From assembly GCA_002840845.1 (NCBI GenBank), contig PHCS01000007.1:62001-126000 (forward strand): a stretch of DNA of 64,000 nucleotides, read 5' to 3'. Below, piece after piece: positions 9,289-18,736 of the stretch. The notes under the pieces were generated by a model that saw only the letters and a list, made by a program, of their open reading frames with translations, had not been told where the DNA came from and ran no database searches. Both the position numbers and the translations under genes were made by a program. This DNA comes from Betaproteobacteria bacterium HGW-Betaproteobacteria-14. GTDB lineage: Bacteria; Pseudomonadota; Gammaproteobacteria; Burkholderiales; Rhodocyclaceae. How positions within the stretch are numbered: position 1 is the first letter of the stretch; the number at the start of each line of letters is the position of its first letter.

Positions 9289-11703
9289 GTGCGGAGATAC
9301 TACAGATTTCACCCTTTGATCACGCCTTGGCAGGTGGGGCATATAATTGCGCGCTTTCCTATCAAGTTGAGTGCATCTTTGCCCACCGTGCTACGCTGGA
9401 TTGCCTATCCCATACTGTTTCTGGCGGGCCTTGCCCTCATCGGCATCGCCTTGCTGGCGATCATTGTCATTCTGGCCTATCCCCAGTTGCCTTCAATCGA
9501 GGTACTGACCGACTACCAGCCGAAAATCCCCCTGCGCATTTTTACCGCCGACGGCCACCTGATCGGCGAATTCGGCGAGGAGCGGCGTGCGCTGGTTCGT
9601 ATCAAGGAAGTGCCGCTGATCATGAAACAAGCCATCCTGGCGGCAGAGGACGAGCGTTTCTACCAGCATCCCGGCGTGGATACCCTTGGCGTGTTGCGCG
9701 CCGCTTATGCCAATTTCACCAGTGGCGGCAAAAGGCAGGGAGCCAGCACCATCACAATGCAGGTGGCGCGTAATTTCTTCCTCTCAAGAGAGAAGACTCT
9801 GTCGCGCAAGGTCTACGAAGCGCTGCTCGCCTTCAAGATCGAAAGCAATCTCTCCAAGGACGAAATCCTCGAGATCTATCTCAATCAGATCTATCTCGGG
9901 CAACGCGCCTACGGTTTTGCCGTTGCGTCTCAAATATATTATGGCAAGCCCCTGCAGGACATCAGCCTAGCAGAGGCGGCCATGCTGGCCGGCCTTCCGA
10001 AAGCCCCATCCAGCTTCAATCCCGTGGCCAACCCCAAGCGCGCCAAACTGCGTCAGCTCTATGTCCTGCGCCGCATGCATGAGCTGGGCTTCATCAATGA
10101 CGCACAGCTGGCCGAGGCCCAGGCACAGGATCTGCGCATCAAGCGCGATGTCAATGAGTTCGCGGTACGAGCGGACCACGTCGCCGAAATGGCACGGCAA
10201 ATGGCATATGAAAATTTCCGCGAAGAAGCCTATACGCGTGGGCTGCGCGTCATCACCACCCTCCTCAAGGCAGACCAGGAAGTCGCTTACGCGAGCCTGC
10301 GGCGCGGCGTGCTGGATTATGACAAGCGCCACGGCTATCGGGGCGCCAAGGGCTACGCGAATATCGGGGAACCCGGCAGCGCTTCGGACGAAACCCTGGA
10401 GGAAGTCTTGCAGGATGAGTCCGATTCAGACGACATCTTTGCTGCGGTGATTCTCGAAGCTGGAGCGAAACGGGTGAAGGCCTACCGTCGAGGCGGCGAA
10501 ACTGTTCAGATTTCGGGTGAGGGCTTGAAGTTTGCCCAGCGCATGCTGGAAGACAAGGCGCCTGCCAACAAGCGCCTGCGCCGCGGCGCCATCATCTTTG
10601 TACACAAGGACGACAAGGGCAACTGGGAGATCCTGCAAGTGCCTGAGGTCGAGGCCGCCTTCGTCGCTGCGAGCCCCCTCGATGGCGCCATTCGCGCTCT
10701 GGTCGGTGGCTTTGACTACAACCGCAACAAATTTAACCATGTCACACAAGCCTGGCGCCAGCCAGGTTCCAGTTTCAAGCCTTTCATATATTCGGCGGCG
10801 CTCGAGAAAGGAATGACGCCAGCCAGCATCATCGAGGACGAGCCGCTGGTAGTCTCCGCCGAGGAAACTGGCAGCCAAGTGTGGGAGCCGAGAAACTACG
10901 ACGGGAAATATGAAGGGCCAATGTCCATGCGCAAGGCACTGGCGAAATCCAAGAACCTGGTTTCCATCCGCATCCTAAAGACGATCGGCACGCAGTACGC
11001 ACAGGATTACGTCACGCGCTTCGGCTTCGATGCCGACAAGCATCCGCCCTATCTCACGATGGCACTGGGCGCGGGCAGCGTGACGCCCTGGCAGCAACTG
11101 GCGGGATATTCCGTATTTGCCAATGGCGGCTACCGTATCCAGCCCTACATCGTAAAACAGATCCTAGACGACAAGGGCAATGTGCTGGCCGAAGCCCAAC
11201 CTGTCGTGGCAGGCGACGAAAACCTCCGTGCCATCGACCCGCGCAATGCCTTTCTGATGGACAGCATGTTGCATGATGTCGTGCGACGGGGTACCGCGAC
11301 GCGGGCACTCCAGCTCAAGCGCGCAGACCTTGCGGGCAAAACCGGGACCACCAACGATTTCGTCGATGCCTGGTTCTGCGGTTACCAACCCTCCCTCGTC
11401 GGCATAGCCTGGATCGGCTTCGACCAGCCGAAGAAGCTCGGCAATGGCGAAACGGGCGGCTCAGCGGCCCTGCCGATCTGGATCGGTTACATGGAGAAAG
11501 CGCTTAAGACGGTGCCGGAATCCTTCATGACCGCGCCCGAGGGATTGGTCACCATCAAGATACCGACTGGGGGTGCCGGCGAAGCGGAGGGTTCGACGAC
11601 GGAAATGATCTACAAGGAAAACCTGCCGCCACCCCCGCCGGAAAGCAGCGAGCCCGAGTCGCCCCAAAGATGGACCATCCCGGCGCCGAACTTGTCGGGT
11701 TGA
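9289..11703 (+). CDS. mrcA: Penicillin-binding protein 1A (bifunctional transglycosylase/transpeptidase)
   Basis: 804 residues from a GTG start. One N-terminal membrane anchor (LFLAGLALIGIALLAIIVIL) precedes the GT51 transglycosylase domain with EDERFYQHPGVD, GASTITMQVARN and LEIYLNQIYLG. An OB-like insert follows, then the transpeptidase domain with PGSSFKPF (catalytic Ser), SKN and KTGTT. It polymerises and crosslinks peptidoglycan in the periplasm. The start is doubtful: a TATAAT occurs at 9342-9347 inside the drawn 5' end, so an in-frame TTG at 9367 or GTG at 9388 may be the real start. Divergence from pilM is the usual arrangement. Confidence 0.96.
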   Translation: MRRYYRFHPLITPWQVGHIIARFPIKLSASLPTVLRWIAYPILFLAGLALIGIALLAIIVILAYPQLPSIEVLTDYQPKIPLRIFTADGHLIGEFGEERRALVRIKEVPLIMKQAILAAEDERFYQHPGVDTLGVLRAAYANFTSGGKRQGASTITMQVARNFFLSREKTLSRKVYEALLAFKIESNLSKDEILEIYLNQIYLGQRAYGFAVASQIYYGKPLQDISLAEAAMLAGLPKAPSSFNPVANPKRAKLRQLYVLRRMHELGFINDAQLAEAQAQDLRIKRDVNEFAVRADHVAEMARQMAYENFREEAYTRGLRVITTLLKADQEVAYASLRRGVLDYDKRHGYRGAKGYANIGEPGSASDETLEEVLQDESDSDDIFAAVILEAGAKRVKAYRRGGETVQISGEGLKFAQRMLEDKAPANKRLRRGAIIFVHKDDKGNWEILQVPEVEAAFVAASPLDGAIRALVGGFDYNRNKFNHVTQAWRQPGSSFKPFIYSAALEKGMTPASIIEDEPLVVSAEETGSQVWEPRNYDGKYEGPMSMRKALAKSKNLVSIRILKTIGTQYAQDYVTRFGFDADKHPPYLTMALGAGSVTPWQQLAGYSVFANGGYRIQPYIVKQILDDKGNVLAEAQPVVAGDENLRAIDPRNAFLMDSMLHDVVRRGTATRALQLKRADLAGKTGTTNDFVDAWFCGYQPSLVGIAWIGFDQPKKLGNGETGGSAALPIWIGYMEKALKTVPESFMTAPEGLVTIKIPTGGAGEAEGSTTEMIYKENLPPPPPESSEPESPQRWTIPAPNLSG

Positions 11704-11727
11704 TCCCCCGCCCCCTGGCACCCTCCT

Positions 11728-12048
11728 TCAGGCTAGGACAACGCGCTCGCCCGCCTGCTCTGAAGCCAGGCGCTCCAGGGTTGCAAAAAGTTCCGCTCCG
11801 TCACGGGTGCCGACCCAGCGGCCCGCCTCGCGGCGGAAATGGAAGCCGCCGGAACGGGCCGCCACCCAGATCTCGCGCGCGGCGGCATGGCGATTGACGA
11901 TGATCTTGCTGCCGTCTCCAAACTCCAACTCGAGCACCCCTCCGGCCTGCAGCTCGTAATCGATATCTACGCTACAGGCTTCCAGCGCCTGCTCGATCCT
12001 CGCCAAGGTGTCCTCGGCCAGGGTATTGAACTCGGTTTCTTCCATCAC
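11728..12048 (-). CDS. cyaY: Frataxin-like iron donor CyaY
   Basis: 106 residues, normal length. CyaY binds iron and modulates iron-sulfur cluster assembly by IscS. The acidic first helix (EETEFNTLAEDTLARIEQAL) and the beta-sheet with LELEFGDGSKIIVNRH and EIWVAARSGGFHF are typical. Two adjacent Met codons are possible starts. The gene is divergent from lptM-lysA, an order shared with many gamma- and betaproteobacteria. Confidence 0.96.
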   Translation of the reverse strand: MMEETEFNTLAEDTLARIEQALEACSVDIDYELQAGGVLELEFGDGSKIIVNRHAAAREIWVAARSGGFHFRREAGRWVGTRDGAELFATLERLASEQAGERVVLA

Positions 12049-12084
12049 ATTCCTTCTGCTAACATCGCTATTTTTGCGGCCATC

Positions 12085-12261
12085 ATGCGCACCTTCGCAT
12101 CCATTCTTGCACTGATCCTGCTGGGGGCCTGCGGCACGAAGACCTCGCTGGTGATGCCGCCCAGGCCTGCACCGGCCGGGGCGACGTCTTCCGCCTCGCC
12201 AGCGCCGGCTGCTACGCCTGCCGATGATAGCAAACCCGGCGGCGCCACCTCTCCACGATGA
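12085..12261 (+). CDS. lptM: Small lipoprotein LptM (YifL)-like
   Basis: 58 residues. A signal sequence with a lipobox LLGAC places the lipidated Cys at residue 16. The mature part is short, Pro/Ala/Ser-rich and disordered. E. coli LptM assists disulfide formation and maturation of the LPS translocon LptD. The match here rests on size, lipobox, the CGTKTSLVMP start of the mature part and position directly upstream of lysA, which is the conserved context. The stop overlaps the lysA start (ATGA). Confidence 0.85.
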   Translation: MRTFASILALILLGACGTKTSLVMPPRPAPAGATSSASPAPAATPADDSKPGGATSPR

Positions 12262-13502
12262 ATCCTTTTGTCTACCGTAACGGCATCCTCTGTGCCGAAG
12301 GCGTGCCCTTGCCGCAGATAGCCGCCGAGCACGGCACGCCGTGCTACGTTTATTCGCGCGCCGCGCTGCTGGCGCGATACGAAGCGTTCCGCCAGGCGCT
12401 GGCCGGGCGGGATGCGATGATCTGCTATGCCGTCAAGGCCAACTCGAACCTGGCCATCCTGAACCAGTTCGCGCGCGCCGGCGCCGGCTTCGACATTGTC
12501 TCCGGCGGAGAGCTGGCCCGCGTCCTCGCCGCGGGCGGCGACCCCGCCAAGGTGGTGTTCTCGGGCGTCGGCAAGACCGCTGACGAAATGCGCCAAGCCC
12601 TGGCCTCGGGCGTTTTCTGCTTCAACGTGGAGTCCGCCGAGGAACTGGAGCGGCTCAACGAGCTGGCCGGAGAGTCAGGCAGGACAGCCCCCATCGCGCT
12701 GCGCGTGAATCCCGACGTTGACCCGAAGACGCATCCTTACATCTCCACCGGCCTGCGCAGCAACAAGTTCGGCGTCGCCTACGCAGATGCGTTCGCACTG
12801 TATCTGCGCGCCCGCGAGCTGCCGCATATCGACATCGCCGGCATTGCCTGCCACATCGGTTCGCAGTTGCTCGACCCGGCGCCGGCGGCCGAGGCTGCCG
12901 GCAAGGTGCTGGCCCTTGTCGACCAGTTGGCCGACGCGGGCATCATCTTGCGCCATCTCGACCTCGGCGGCGGCATCGGTATCCGCTATCGCGACGAAAC
13001 GCCGCCCGACGTGGCCGACTACCTCGCCCCGATCCTCGCGCAGTTGGCGGGCCGCAAGGAAAAGATCCTCTTCGAGCCCGGCCGCGCGCTGGTCGGCAAC
13101 GCCGGCATCCTGCTCACCCGCATCGAATACCTGAAGCACGGCGAGGAGAAGAACTTCGCCATCGTCGATGCGGCCATGAACGACCTGATGCGGCCGGCGC
13201 TCTACGATGCCTGGCACGACATCCTGGCGGTGCGGCAGGATGCCGGTGCCGAGGCAGAGTACGAGGTCGTCGGCCCGGTATGCGAGTCGGGCGACTTCCT
13301 GGGTCATGCCCGCCGCCTCGCGGTCGCGTCGGGCGACCTGCTGGCCATCCTCTCTGCAGGGGCCTACGGCATGGCCATGAGCTCGAACTACAACACGCGC
13401 CCGCGGGCCGCCGAGGTCCTCGTGGACGGTGCGAAGTCTTTCCTCGTCCGCGGCAGGGAGCGCCCCGAGCAACTCTTTGCGCTGGAAACGGTCATCGACT
13501 GA
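12258..13502 (+). CDS. lysA: Diaminopimelate decarboxylase
   Basis: 414 residues. It converts meso-diaminopimelate to lysine. PLP is expected on Lys60 in CYAVKANSN. The CHIGSQ motif, the LDLGGGIG phosphate-binding loop, FEPGRALVGNAG and CESGDFLG (active-site Cys from the partner subunit) are all present. Coupled to lptM by a 4-nt overlap. Confidence 0.98.
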   Translation: MNPFVYRNGILCAEGVPLPQIAAEHGTPCYVYSRAALLARYEAFRQALAGRDAMICYAVKANSNLAILNQFARAGAGFDIVSGGELARVLAAGGDPAKVVFSGVGKTADEMRQALASGVFCFNVESAEELERLNELAGESGRTAPIALRVNPDVDPKTHPYISTGLRSNKFGVAYADAFALYLRARELPHIDIAGIACHIGSQLLDPAPAAEAAGKVLALVDQLADAGIILRHLDLGGGIGIRYRDETPPDVADYLAPILAQLAGRKEKILFEPGRALVGNAGILLTRIEYLKHGEEKNFAIVDAAMNDLMRPALYDAWHDILAVRQDAGAEAEYEVVGPVCESGDFLGHARRLAVASGDLLAILSAGAYGMAMSSNYNTRPRAAEVLVDGAKSFLVRGRERPEQLFALETVID

Positions 13503-13526
13503 TCCCCTGAGCCTAACCAACCCACC

Positions 13527-14696
13527 ATGCACAAGATCGCCCTGATTGGACTCATCGCCGCCTCGCTGGCGCTGGGCGCCTGCGAACGCAAGACGGAAGA
13601 GAAGAAAGCCTCCGGCCGGCCACCCACCCTGATCACCACCACGCAGGCCAAGGCCGGCACGATGGAGATGGCCGAGGAAACCCTCGGCACGCTGGAGGCC
13701 CTGATCGACCCGAAAGTCGGCGCCGAAATCGCCGGCAAGGTCGTCAAGATCGCTGCCGGCTCCGGCAAGGCCGTCAGGAAAGGCGACCTCCTGGCGATCA
13801 TCGACGATGCCGACGCCGCCCTGCAGCATCGCGCCGACGAGGCGGAGCGCAAGCGCGTCGAAGCCCTCCTGTCCCAGCAGGAACGCGTCGTCGAGCGGCA
13901 GCAGCAACTGGTGCAGAAGGGCTTCATTTCGCAGAACGCCGCTGACGATGCGCGTGCCCAGCGCGACGCCCTGCGCGAACAGCTCGCCGCCGCCCGCGCC
14001 CGCGGCGAGCAGAGCCTGCGCAACCAGGGCAAGGCGCGCATCCTCGCCCCCTTCGACGGCGTGGTGGAAACGCAAATCGCCTCTGTCGGCGACTACGTCA
14101 AGGTCGGCGACCCGCTCCTGCACCTGGTTTCCAGCAGTAAGTTGCGCGCCCACCTGCCCTTTCCGGAATCCGCCGCGCCCAGACTGAAGAAGGGCCAGGC
14201 CGTCATCCTCACCTCTCCGCTGCTGCCGGGCAATGAAATCAGGGGGACCGTCAGCGAGATCAAGCCCGGCGTGTCCGAGACCGGGCGCGCCCTCGACGTG
14301 CTCGTCGACATCGAGAACCACGCGGGCCTGCGCCCGGGCGGCACGGTCAACGCTGCGGTCGTAGTAGCCAAACGCGAGGACGCCATCCTGGTGCCGGAGC
14401 AGAGCGTCGTGCTGCGGCCGGCAGGCAAGATCGTCTACGTCATTGCGGACGGCAAGGCGGTTCAGCACGTCGTCGAAGTCGGCGCCAAGCGCGCCGGCAT
14501 GGTGGAGATCGTCAAGGGCCTGCCGGCCGGCGCCACCGTGGCCCTTGACGGTGCCGGATTCCTCACGCATAACGCCGCCGTTACCGTGCAGGAGCGCAGC
14601 AAGCCCGCAGCGGCGGGCAAGACCGCCGAAAGTCAGCCCCCGCAGGACGGCGCCGCCAAGAAGCCGGCAAGCGCCAAGGCCGAATCCGCGAAATGA
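13527..14696 (+). CDS. RND efflux periplasmic adaptor (membrane fusion protein), lipoprotein
   Basis: 389 residues. A signal with lipobox ALGAC (Cys19) suggests anchoring to the inner membrane. The barrel-sandwich lipoyl half (VGAEIAGKVVKIAAGSGKAV), a coiled-coil hairpin rich in Gln/Arg (about 100-155), the second lipoyl half (ILAPFDGVVE) and a beta-barrel domain follow in the order of the HlyD/AcrA family. The C-terminus is a Lys/Ala-rich tail. The stop overlaps the RND pump gene by 4 nt. Substrate cannot be read from sequence. No outer-membrane factor gene is adjacent, so a TolC-like protein from elsewhere is presumably used. Confidence 0.93.
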   Translation: MHKIALIGLIAASLALGACERKTEEKKASGRPPTLITTTQAKAGTMEMAEETLGTLEALIDPKVGAEIAGKVVKIAAGSGKAVRKGDLLAIIDDADAALQHRADEAERKRVEALLSQQERVVERQQQLVQKGFISQNAADDARAQRDALREQLAAARARGEQSLRNQGKARILAPFDGVVETQIASVGDYVKVGDPLLHLVSSSKLRAHLPFPESAAPRLKKGQAVILTSPLLPGNEIRGTVSEIKPGVSETGRALDVLVDIENHAGLRPGGTVNAAVVVAKREDAILVPEQSVVLRPAGKIVYVIADGKAVQHVVEVGAKRAGMVEIVKGLPAGATVALDGAGFLTHNAAVTVQERSKPAAAGKTAESQPPQDGAAKKPASAKAESAK

Positions 14697-17600
14697 CCCT
14701 GCCCGAGCTTTCCATCAAGCGCCACGTCCTGGCGTGGATGCTCAACGGCGTGCTGGTGCTGTTCGGCCTCATCGCCTACCAGAGCATCGGTATGGACCGC
14801 TTTCCCTACATCGAATTCCCCGTCATCTCGGTGACGACGACGGTGAAGGGGGCCAACCCGGACATCGTCGACGCCAGCGTCACCAACCTCATCGAATCCG
14901 CCGCCAACACGGTGCCGGGCATCGAGCACATCCAGTCCACCTCCTCGCCGGGCGTCTCTCAGGTCAACATCACCTTCGCGCTCGAAAAGAACGTCGACAT
15001 CGCCTTCAACGAGGTGCAGGCCAAGCTCAACCAGATCCTGCGCCGCCTGCCGAAGGATGCCGACCCTCCGGTGGTGGCCAAGGTGGAAACCAACACGCAG
15101 CCGATCATGTGGCTGGCCCTGCAGGGCGACCGCACCCAGCAGCAGCTCAACCAGTACGCGCTCAATACCGTCAAGAAGCGGCTGGAGACCATCGACGGCG
15201 TCGGCGAGGTTCGCCTGGGCGGGCGGCGCGACCGCACCATCCGCGTGAATCTCCTGCCGGCACGCATGGCGGCGCACGGCGTCACAGCGCAGGACATCAA
15301 CGAGGCCTTCGCCAAGGAGCATGTCCAGCTCGCCGGCGGCTTCGTCGTCGGCCAGGCCACCGAAGCGCTCGTCAAGCTGGACCTGGAGTTCCACCGCATC
15401 GACGACCTCGCCGGCATGATCCTCGGCTACAAGGGCGGTTACCCCATCAAGCTGTCCGACGTGGCGGAGGTCGAGGATGGGCTCGCCGACTTTCGCCAGC
15501 TCGCCCGCTTCAACGGCGAAACGACCATCGGCCTGGGCATCGTCAAGGTTGCCAACACCAACACCGTCGCCATCGTCGAGGGAATCCTAAAAAGGGTGGA
15601 GAACGAGATCCGACCGCAGCTGCCGCCGGGCATGCGCATCACCGTCGTCTCCAACGACGCCGTCTTCATCCAGGAAATCATCACTTCGCTGAAGGAGCAC
15701 CTGATCGAGGGCACGCTGCTCGCCGCCCTGGTGGTGTGGTTCTTCCTGCGCTCGCTGCGCTCCACCCTGATCATCGCGCTGGCCATTCCCGTCTCGCTGA
15801 TGGGCGCCATCGGCGTCATCTACTTCTTCGGCTACACGCTCAACTCGCTCACCATGCTGGCGCTGCTGCTGCTGATCGGGGTGGTGGTCGACGACGCCAT
15901 CGTGGTGCTGGAGAACATCTTCCGCCACCGCGAAGAAGTCGATCCCGAGCCGGTCGCCGCGGCCATCAACGGCAGCCGCGAAGTGGTCTTCGCCGTCATC
16001 GCCGCGACGCTGTCGCTCGTCTCGATCTTCGCGCCGGTGATCTTCCTCTCCGGCATCATCGGCCAGTTCTTCCGTTCCTTCGCCGTGGTCGTCACCTTCG
16101 GCGTGCTCGTCTCGCTGTTCGTCTCGCTGACGCTCACGCCGATGCTGTGCTCGCGCTACCTCAAGGTCGAAAAGAACCACGGCCGCCTCTATCACTTGCT
16201 CGACGGCATCCTCGGCGGCATAGAGCGGCTGTATCGCCGCCTGCTCGGCCTGGCGCTCGCCCACCGCTGGAAAGTCGTGCTGCTCACCCTGGGCGTCGTC
16301 GCTTCGAGCACCTTCTTCTTCGTTACTATCGGCAAGACCTTCACGCCGGAGCAGGACGAGGGCCGCTTCCTCGTGCGGCTGCGCGCGCCGCTCGGCTCGA
16401 GCATCGAATACACCGACTCGCGCCTGCGCATGGTCGAGGAGATCCTCTTCCGCCACAAGGAGATCGTCACCGAGTTCGCCCTGGTCGGCTTCGGCTCGGC
16501 GGGGCAGGTCAACCAGGGCCTGGTCGTCGTGCGCATGGCGCCGCGCGGCGAGCGGGTGGTGAGGCAGCAGGACCTCCTGCCGAAAGTGCGCAAGGAGCTG
16601 GCCACCGTGCCTGGCGCCTTCGTCTTCGCCGCGCCCTACCCCATCGTCGGCGGGCAGCGCGGCGAACCGCTGCAGTTCGTACTGGCCGGCGAAAACCTGC
16701 AGGAAGTCGGGCGCCTGTCGCGCGAACTGCAGCAGCAGCTCGCGCAGGTCGCCGGCATCGGCCGCCTCGACACCGACCTGCAACTCGACCTGCCGCAGCT
16801 CCTCTTCCAGCCCGACCGCACGCGCATTGCCGCTGCCCAGCTGACCTCGCAAGACGTGGCGCTGGCGGTCAACATGCTCACCGGCGGCATCGACATCGCC
16901 AAGTTCAACGACGAGCCGGGCGACGGCCAGCGCTACGACATCCGCGTCAAGGGTCGCGATGGGGAATTCACCCAGCCCTCCGACCTGTCGAAGATCTACC
17001 TGCGGGCCAAGGACGGCAAGCTGGTGCGCCTGGACAGCGTCGCCTCGTTCAGCGAGCGCCTCGGCCCGGCCGTCATCGGCCGCTTCGACCTGCAGTACGC
17101 CGCCACCTTCTATGCCACGCCGACCATCCCGCTGGGCGAGGCCGTGAACGAAGTCCGGCAAGCGGCGGCCGAAATGCTGCCGACCGGCTACCAGGTCAAG
17201 TTCATCGGTCAGGCGGAGGAATTCGGCAAGACGCAGAAGTACATGGCCTTCGCCTTCTCGCTGGCGCTGGTGCTGCTCTACATGGTGCTCGCCAGCCAGT
17301 TCAACTCCTTCCTGCAGCCGGCCATCATCATGCTGGCGCAGCCGCTCGCCATCATCGGCGGCGTGGCGGCGCTGTGGCTGTTCGGCCAGACGCTCAACAT
17401 CTACTCGATGATCGGCCTGGTGCTGCTGATCGGCCTGGTGGCGAAGAACTCCATCCTGCTGGTGGACCTCACCAACCAGCGCCGCGAGGGTGGCATGCGC
17501 GTGGATGCGGCCCTGCGCGACGCCTGCCCGACGCGCATGCGGCCGGTGCTGATGACCTCCGCCACCATCATCCTGGCCCTGTTCCCGGCGGCGCTGGGCC

Positions 17601-17737
17601 TGGGCGCCGGCGCGGAGACCAACCAGCCGCTGTCCATCGCCGTCATCGGCGGCATGATCTCCTCCACCCTGCTCACCCTGGTGGTGGTGCCGGCGGTGTA
17701 TTCGCTGATCGAGTCCCGGCGCGAGCGACAGGCGTAA
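14693..17737 (+). CDS. RND efflux pump permease subunit (AcrB/HAE1-type)
   Basis: 1014 residues, a full-length resistance-nodulation-division pump with two repeats of one plus five membrane helices and two large periplasmic loops. Proton-relay residues are visible as the Asp pair in LIGVVVDDAIVVLENI (TM4) and Lys in GLVAKNSILLVDLTNQ (TM10). The loops begin DRFPYIEFPVISVTT as in the HAE1 group rather than the heavy-metal CzcA group, so drugs or other organic compounds are the likelier substrates. Forms a unit with the adaptor upstream. Confidence 0.95.
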   Translation: MTLPELSIKRHVLAWMLNGVLVLFGLIAYQSIGMDRFPYIEFPVISVTTTVKGANPDIVDASVTNLIESAANTVPGIEHIQSTSSPGVSQVNITFALEKNVDIAFNEVQAKLNQILRRLPKDADPPVVAKVETNTQPIMWLALQGDRTQQQLNQYALNTVKKRLETIDGVGEVRLGGRRDRTIRVNLLPARMAAHGVTAQDINEAFAKEHVQLAGGFVVGQATEALVKLDLEFHRIDDLAGMILGYKGGYPIKLSDVAEVEDGLADFRQLARFNGETTIGLGIVKVANTNTVAIVEGILKRVENEIRPQLPPGMRITVVSNDAVFIQEIITSLKEHLIEGTLLAALVVWFFLRSLRSTLIIALAIPVSLMGAIGVIYFFGYTLNSLTMLALLLLIGVVVDDAIVVLENIFRHREEVDPEPVAAAINGSREVVFAVIAATLSLVSIFAPVIFLSGIIGQFFRSFAVVVTFGVLVSLFVSLTLTPMLCSRYLKVEKNHGRLYHLLDGILGGIERLYRRLLGLALAHRWKVVLLTLGVVASSTFFFVTIGKTFTPEQDEGRFLVRLRAPLGSSIEYTDSRLRMVEEILFRHKEIVTEFALVGFGSAGQVNQGLVVVRMAPRGERVVRQQDLLPKVRKELATVPGAFVFAAPYPIVGGQRGEPLQFVLAGENLQEVGRLSRELQQQLAQVAGIGRLDTDLQLDLPQLLFQPDRTRIAAAQLTSQDVALAVNMLTGGIDIAKFNDEPGDGQRYDIRVKGRDGEFTQPSDLSKIYLRAKDGKLVRLDSVASFSERLGPAVIGRFDLQYAATFYATPTIPLGEAVNEVRQAAAEMLPTGYQVKFIGQAEEFGKTQKYMAFAFSLALVLLYMVLASQFNSFLQPAIIMLAQPLAIIGGVAALWLFGQTLNIYSMIGLVLLIGLVAKNSILLVDLTNQRREGGMRVDAALRDACPTRMRPVLMTSATIILALFPAALGLGAGAETNQPLSIAVIGGMISSTLLTLVVVPAVYSLIESRRERQA

Positions 17738-17761
17738 AAAAACGGCGCCCGCGGGCGCCGT
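17736..17761 (-). terminator. Terminator of the metal-uptake operon
   Basis: A perfect 20-nt palindrome at 17742-17761 (ACGGCGCC core) is followed on the minus strand by a run of T (complement of AAAAAA at 17736-17741). It lies just after the PCu(A)C gene. Because the pump gene on the plus strand ends at 17737, the hairpin probably serves both converging units. Confidence 0.85.
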
Positions 17762-17780
17762 CCTGCGGCAACGCTTTTCC

Positions 17781-18269
17781 TCAGTGCTTCATGCCGGCGC
17801 CGTGGCCCTTATCCATCTTGTCCATCTTGTCCATCGTGGCCGGCGCGGCCAGGTCGCGCACCTCGGCCTTGATTTCGATCGTCTGCACCTTCTTGTCCTT
17901 GCCCTCGATCTTCAGGGAGATGGGCACCATGTCGCCCGGCTTCATCTGCTGCTTGAGGTCCATCAGCATGACGTGGTTGCCGCCCGGCTGCAGCTGCACC
18001 GCCTTGCCCGCCGGCAGGTCCAGCTTCGGCATGGCGCGCATCTTCATCACGCCGCCCTCCATCTTCATGGTGTGGATCTCGACCACGCCGGCCACCGGAG
18101 TGCTGGCCGACAACAGCGCCGCGGCATCGCTGCTGGTGATCTGCATGAAGGCGCCGGTGGCCTTCTGCGCCGGCGTGGTGCCGCGCACCCAGGAATCCGT
18201 GACCGTCACATCGGCGAAGGCCGAGACGGAAAATGCCGCCAGGGCGAGCGTGGTAATCATCGATTTCAT
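17781..18269 (-). CDS. Periplasmic copper chaperone PCu(A)C family protein
   Basis: 162 residues with an N-terminal signal (cleavage near AFA/DVT). The Cu(I) motif H-(x)-M...M...H-x-M of the family is present: EIHTMKME with later Met residues, then GGNHVMLMDL. The C-terminus carries a tandem MDKMDKMDKGHG tail, adding Met and His ligands. Members deliver Cu(I) to cytochrome oxidase CuA/CuB sites or scavenge periplasmic copper. It is the last gene of an eight-gene minus-strand operon with TonB-ExbBD, which is the strongest hint that the operon handles copper. Confidence 0.93.
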   Translation of the reverse strand: MKSMITTLALAAFSVSAFADVTVTDSWVRGTTPAQKATGAFMQITSSDAAALLSASTPVAGVVEIHTMKMEGGVMKMRAMPKLDLPAGKAVQLQPGGNHVMLMDLKQQMKPGDMVPISLKIEGKDKKVQTIEIKAEVRDLAAPATMDKMDKMDKGHGAGMKH

Positions 18270-18313
18270 GCGTTGCCTCCTTGAGTAATGAGTGGATTTT
18301 ACAGTTTTCAGTG

Positions 18314-18730
18314 CTACTTGCCGGACGGATCGGTGACAAAGCCGATGCGCACCAGCCCCTGCTGGGCCGCTTCGCTCATGACCTGGGCCACTGCCCGGTA
18401 AGCGACCGCCTGGTCGGCGCGCAAATGCAGCTCGGTGCGCGGGTCGTGCAGGGCGACGGCCGACATGCGCGCGCGCATTTCCTCGAGCGTCACCGCCTCG
18501 CCCATCCAGTAGATCACGCCCTGGGCATCGATGCCGACCTGCACGTGCTGTGGCGGCGTCTCGTTCACGGCGCTCTGCGCCCGCGGCAGGTCCACCTTGA
18601 CCGCATGGGTGAGCAGCGGCGCGGTGACGATGAAGACGATGAGCAGCACCAGCATCACGTCGATCAGCGGAACCATGTTGATCTCCGCCAGCGGCGCGCC
18701 GTCATCCTGGTCGAATGCCGAGAATGCCAT
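18314..18730 (-). CDS. exbD: Biopolymer transport protein ExbD
   Basis: 138 residues. It has a short cytoplasmic N-terminus, one membrane helix (about 20-42) with the proton-carrying Asp in VPLIDVMLVLLIVF, and a periplasmic domain. With ExbB it uses the proton gradient to energise TonB. Six nucleotides separate it from exbB. It belongs to the dedicated TonB motor of this operon and is distinct from tolR at 53.1 kb. Confidence 0.95.
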   Translation of the reverse strand: MAFSAFDQDDGAPLAEINMVPLIDVMLVLLIVFIVTAPLLTHAVKVDLPRAQSAVNETPPQHVQVGIDAQGVIYWMGEAVTLEEMRARMSAVALHDPRTELHLRADQAVAYRAVAQVMSEAAQQGLVRIGFVTDPSGK

Positions 18731-18736
18731 GATGCC

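Noticed and set aside
12675-14570. 631-codon open frame on the minus strand opposite lysA and the adaptor gene
   Set aside because: Antisense shadow; lysA and the adaptor on the plus strand have full family motifs over the same bases.
15587-17161. 524-codon open frame opposite the RND pump
   Set aside because: Low-complexity Asp/Glu/Gln/His-rich translation typical of the antisense of a membrane protein in GC-rich DNA.
14443-18288. 1281-codon open frame on the plus strand
   Set aside because: It is the out-of-frame shadow of the RND adaptor and pump genes in very GC-rich DNA; its translation is Arg/Pro/His-rich with no domain.
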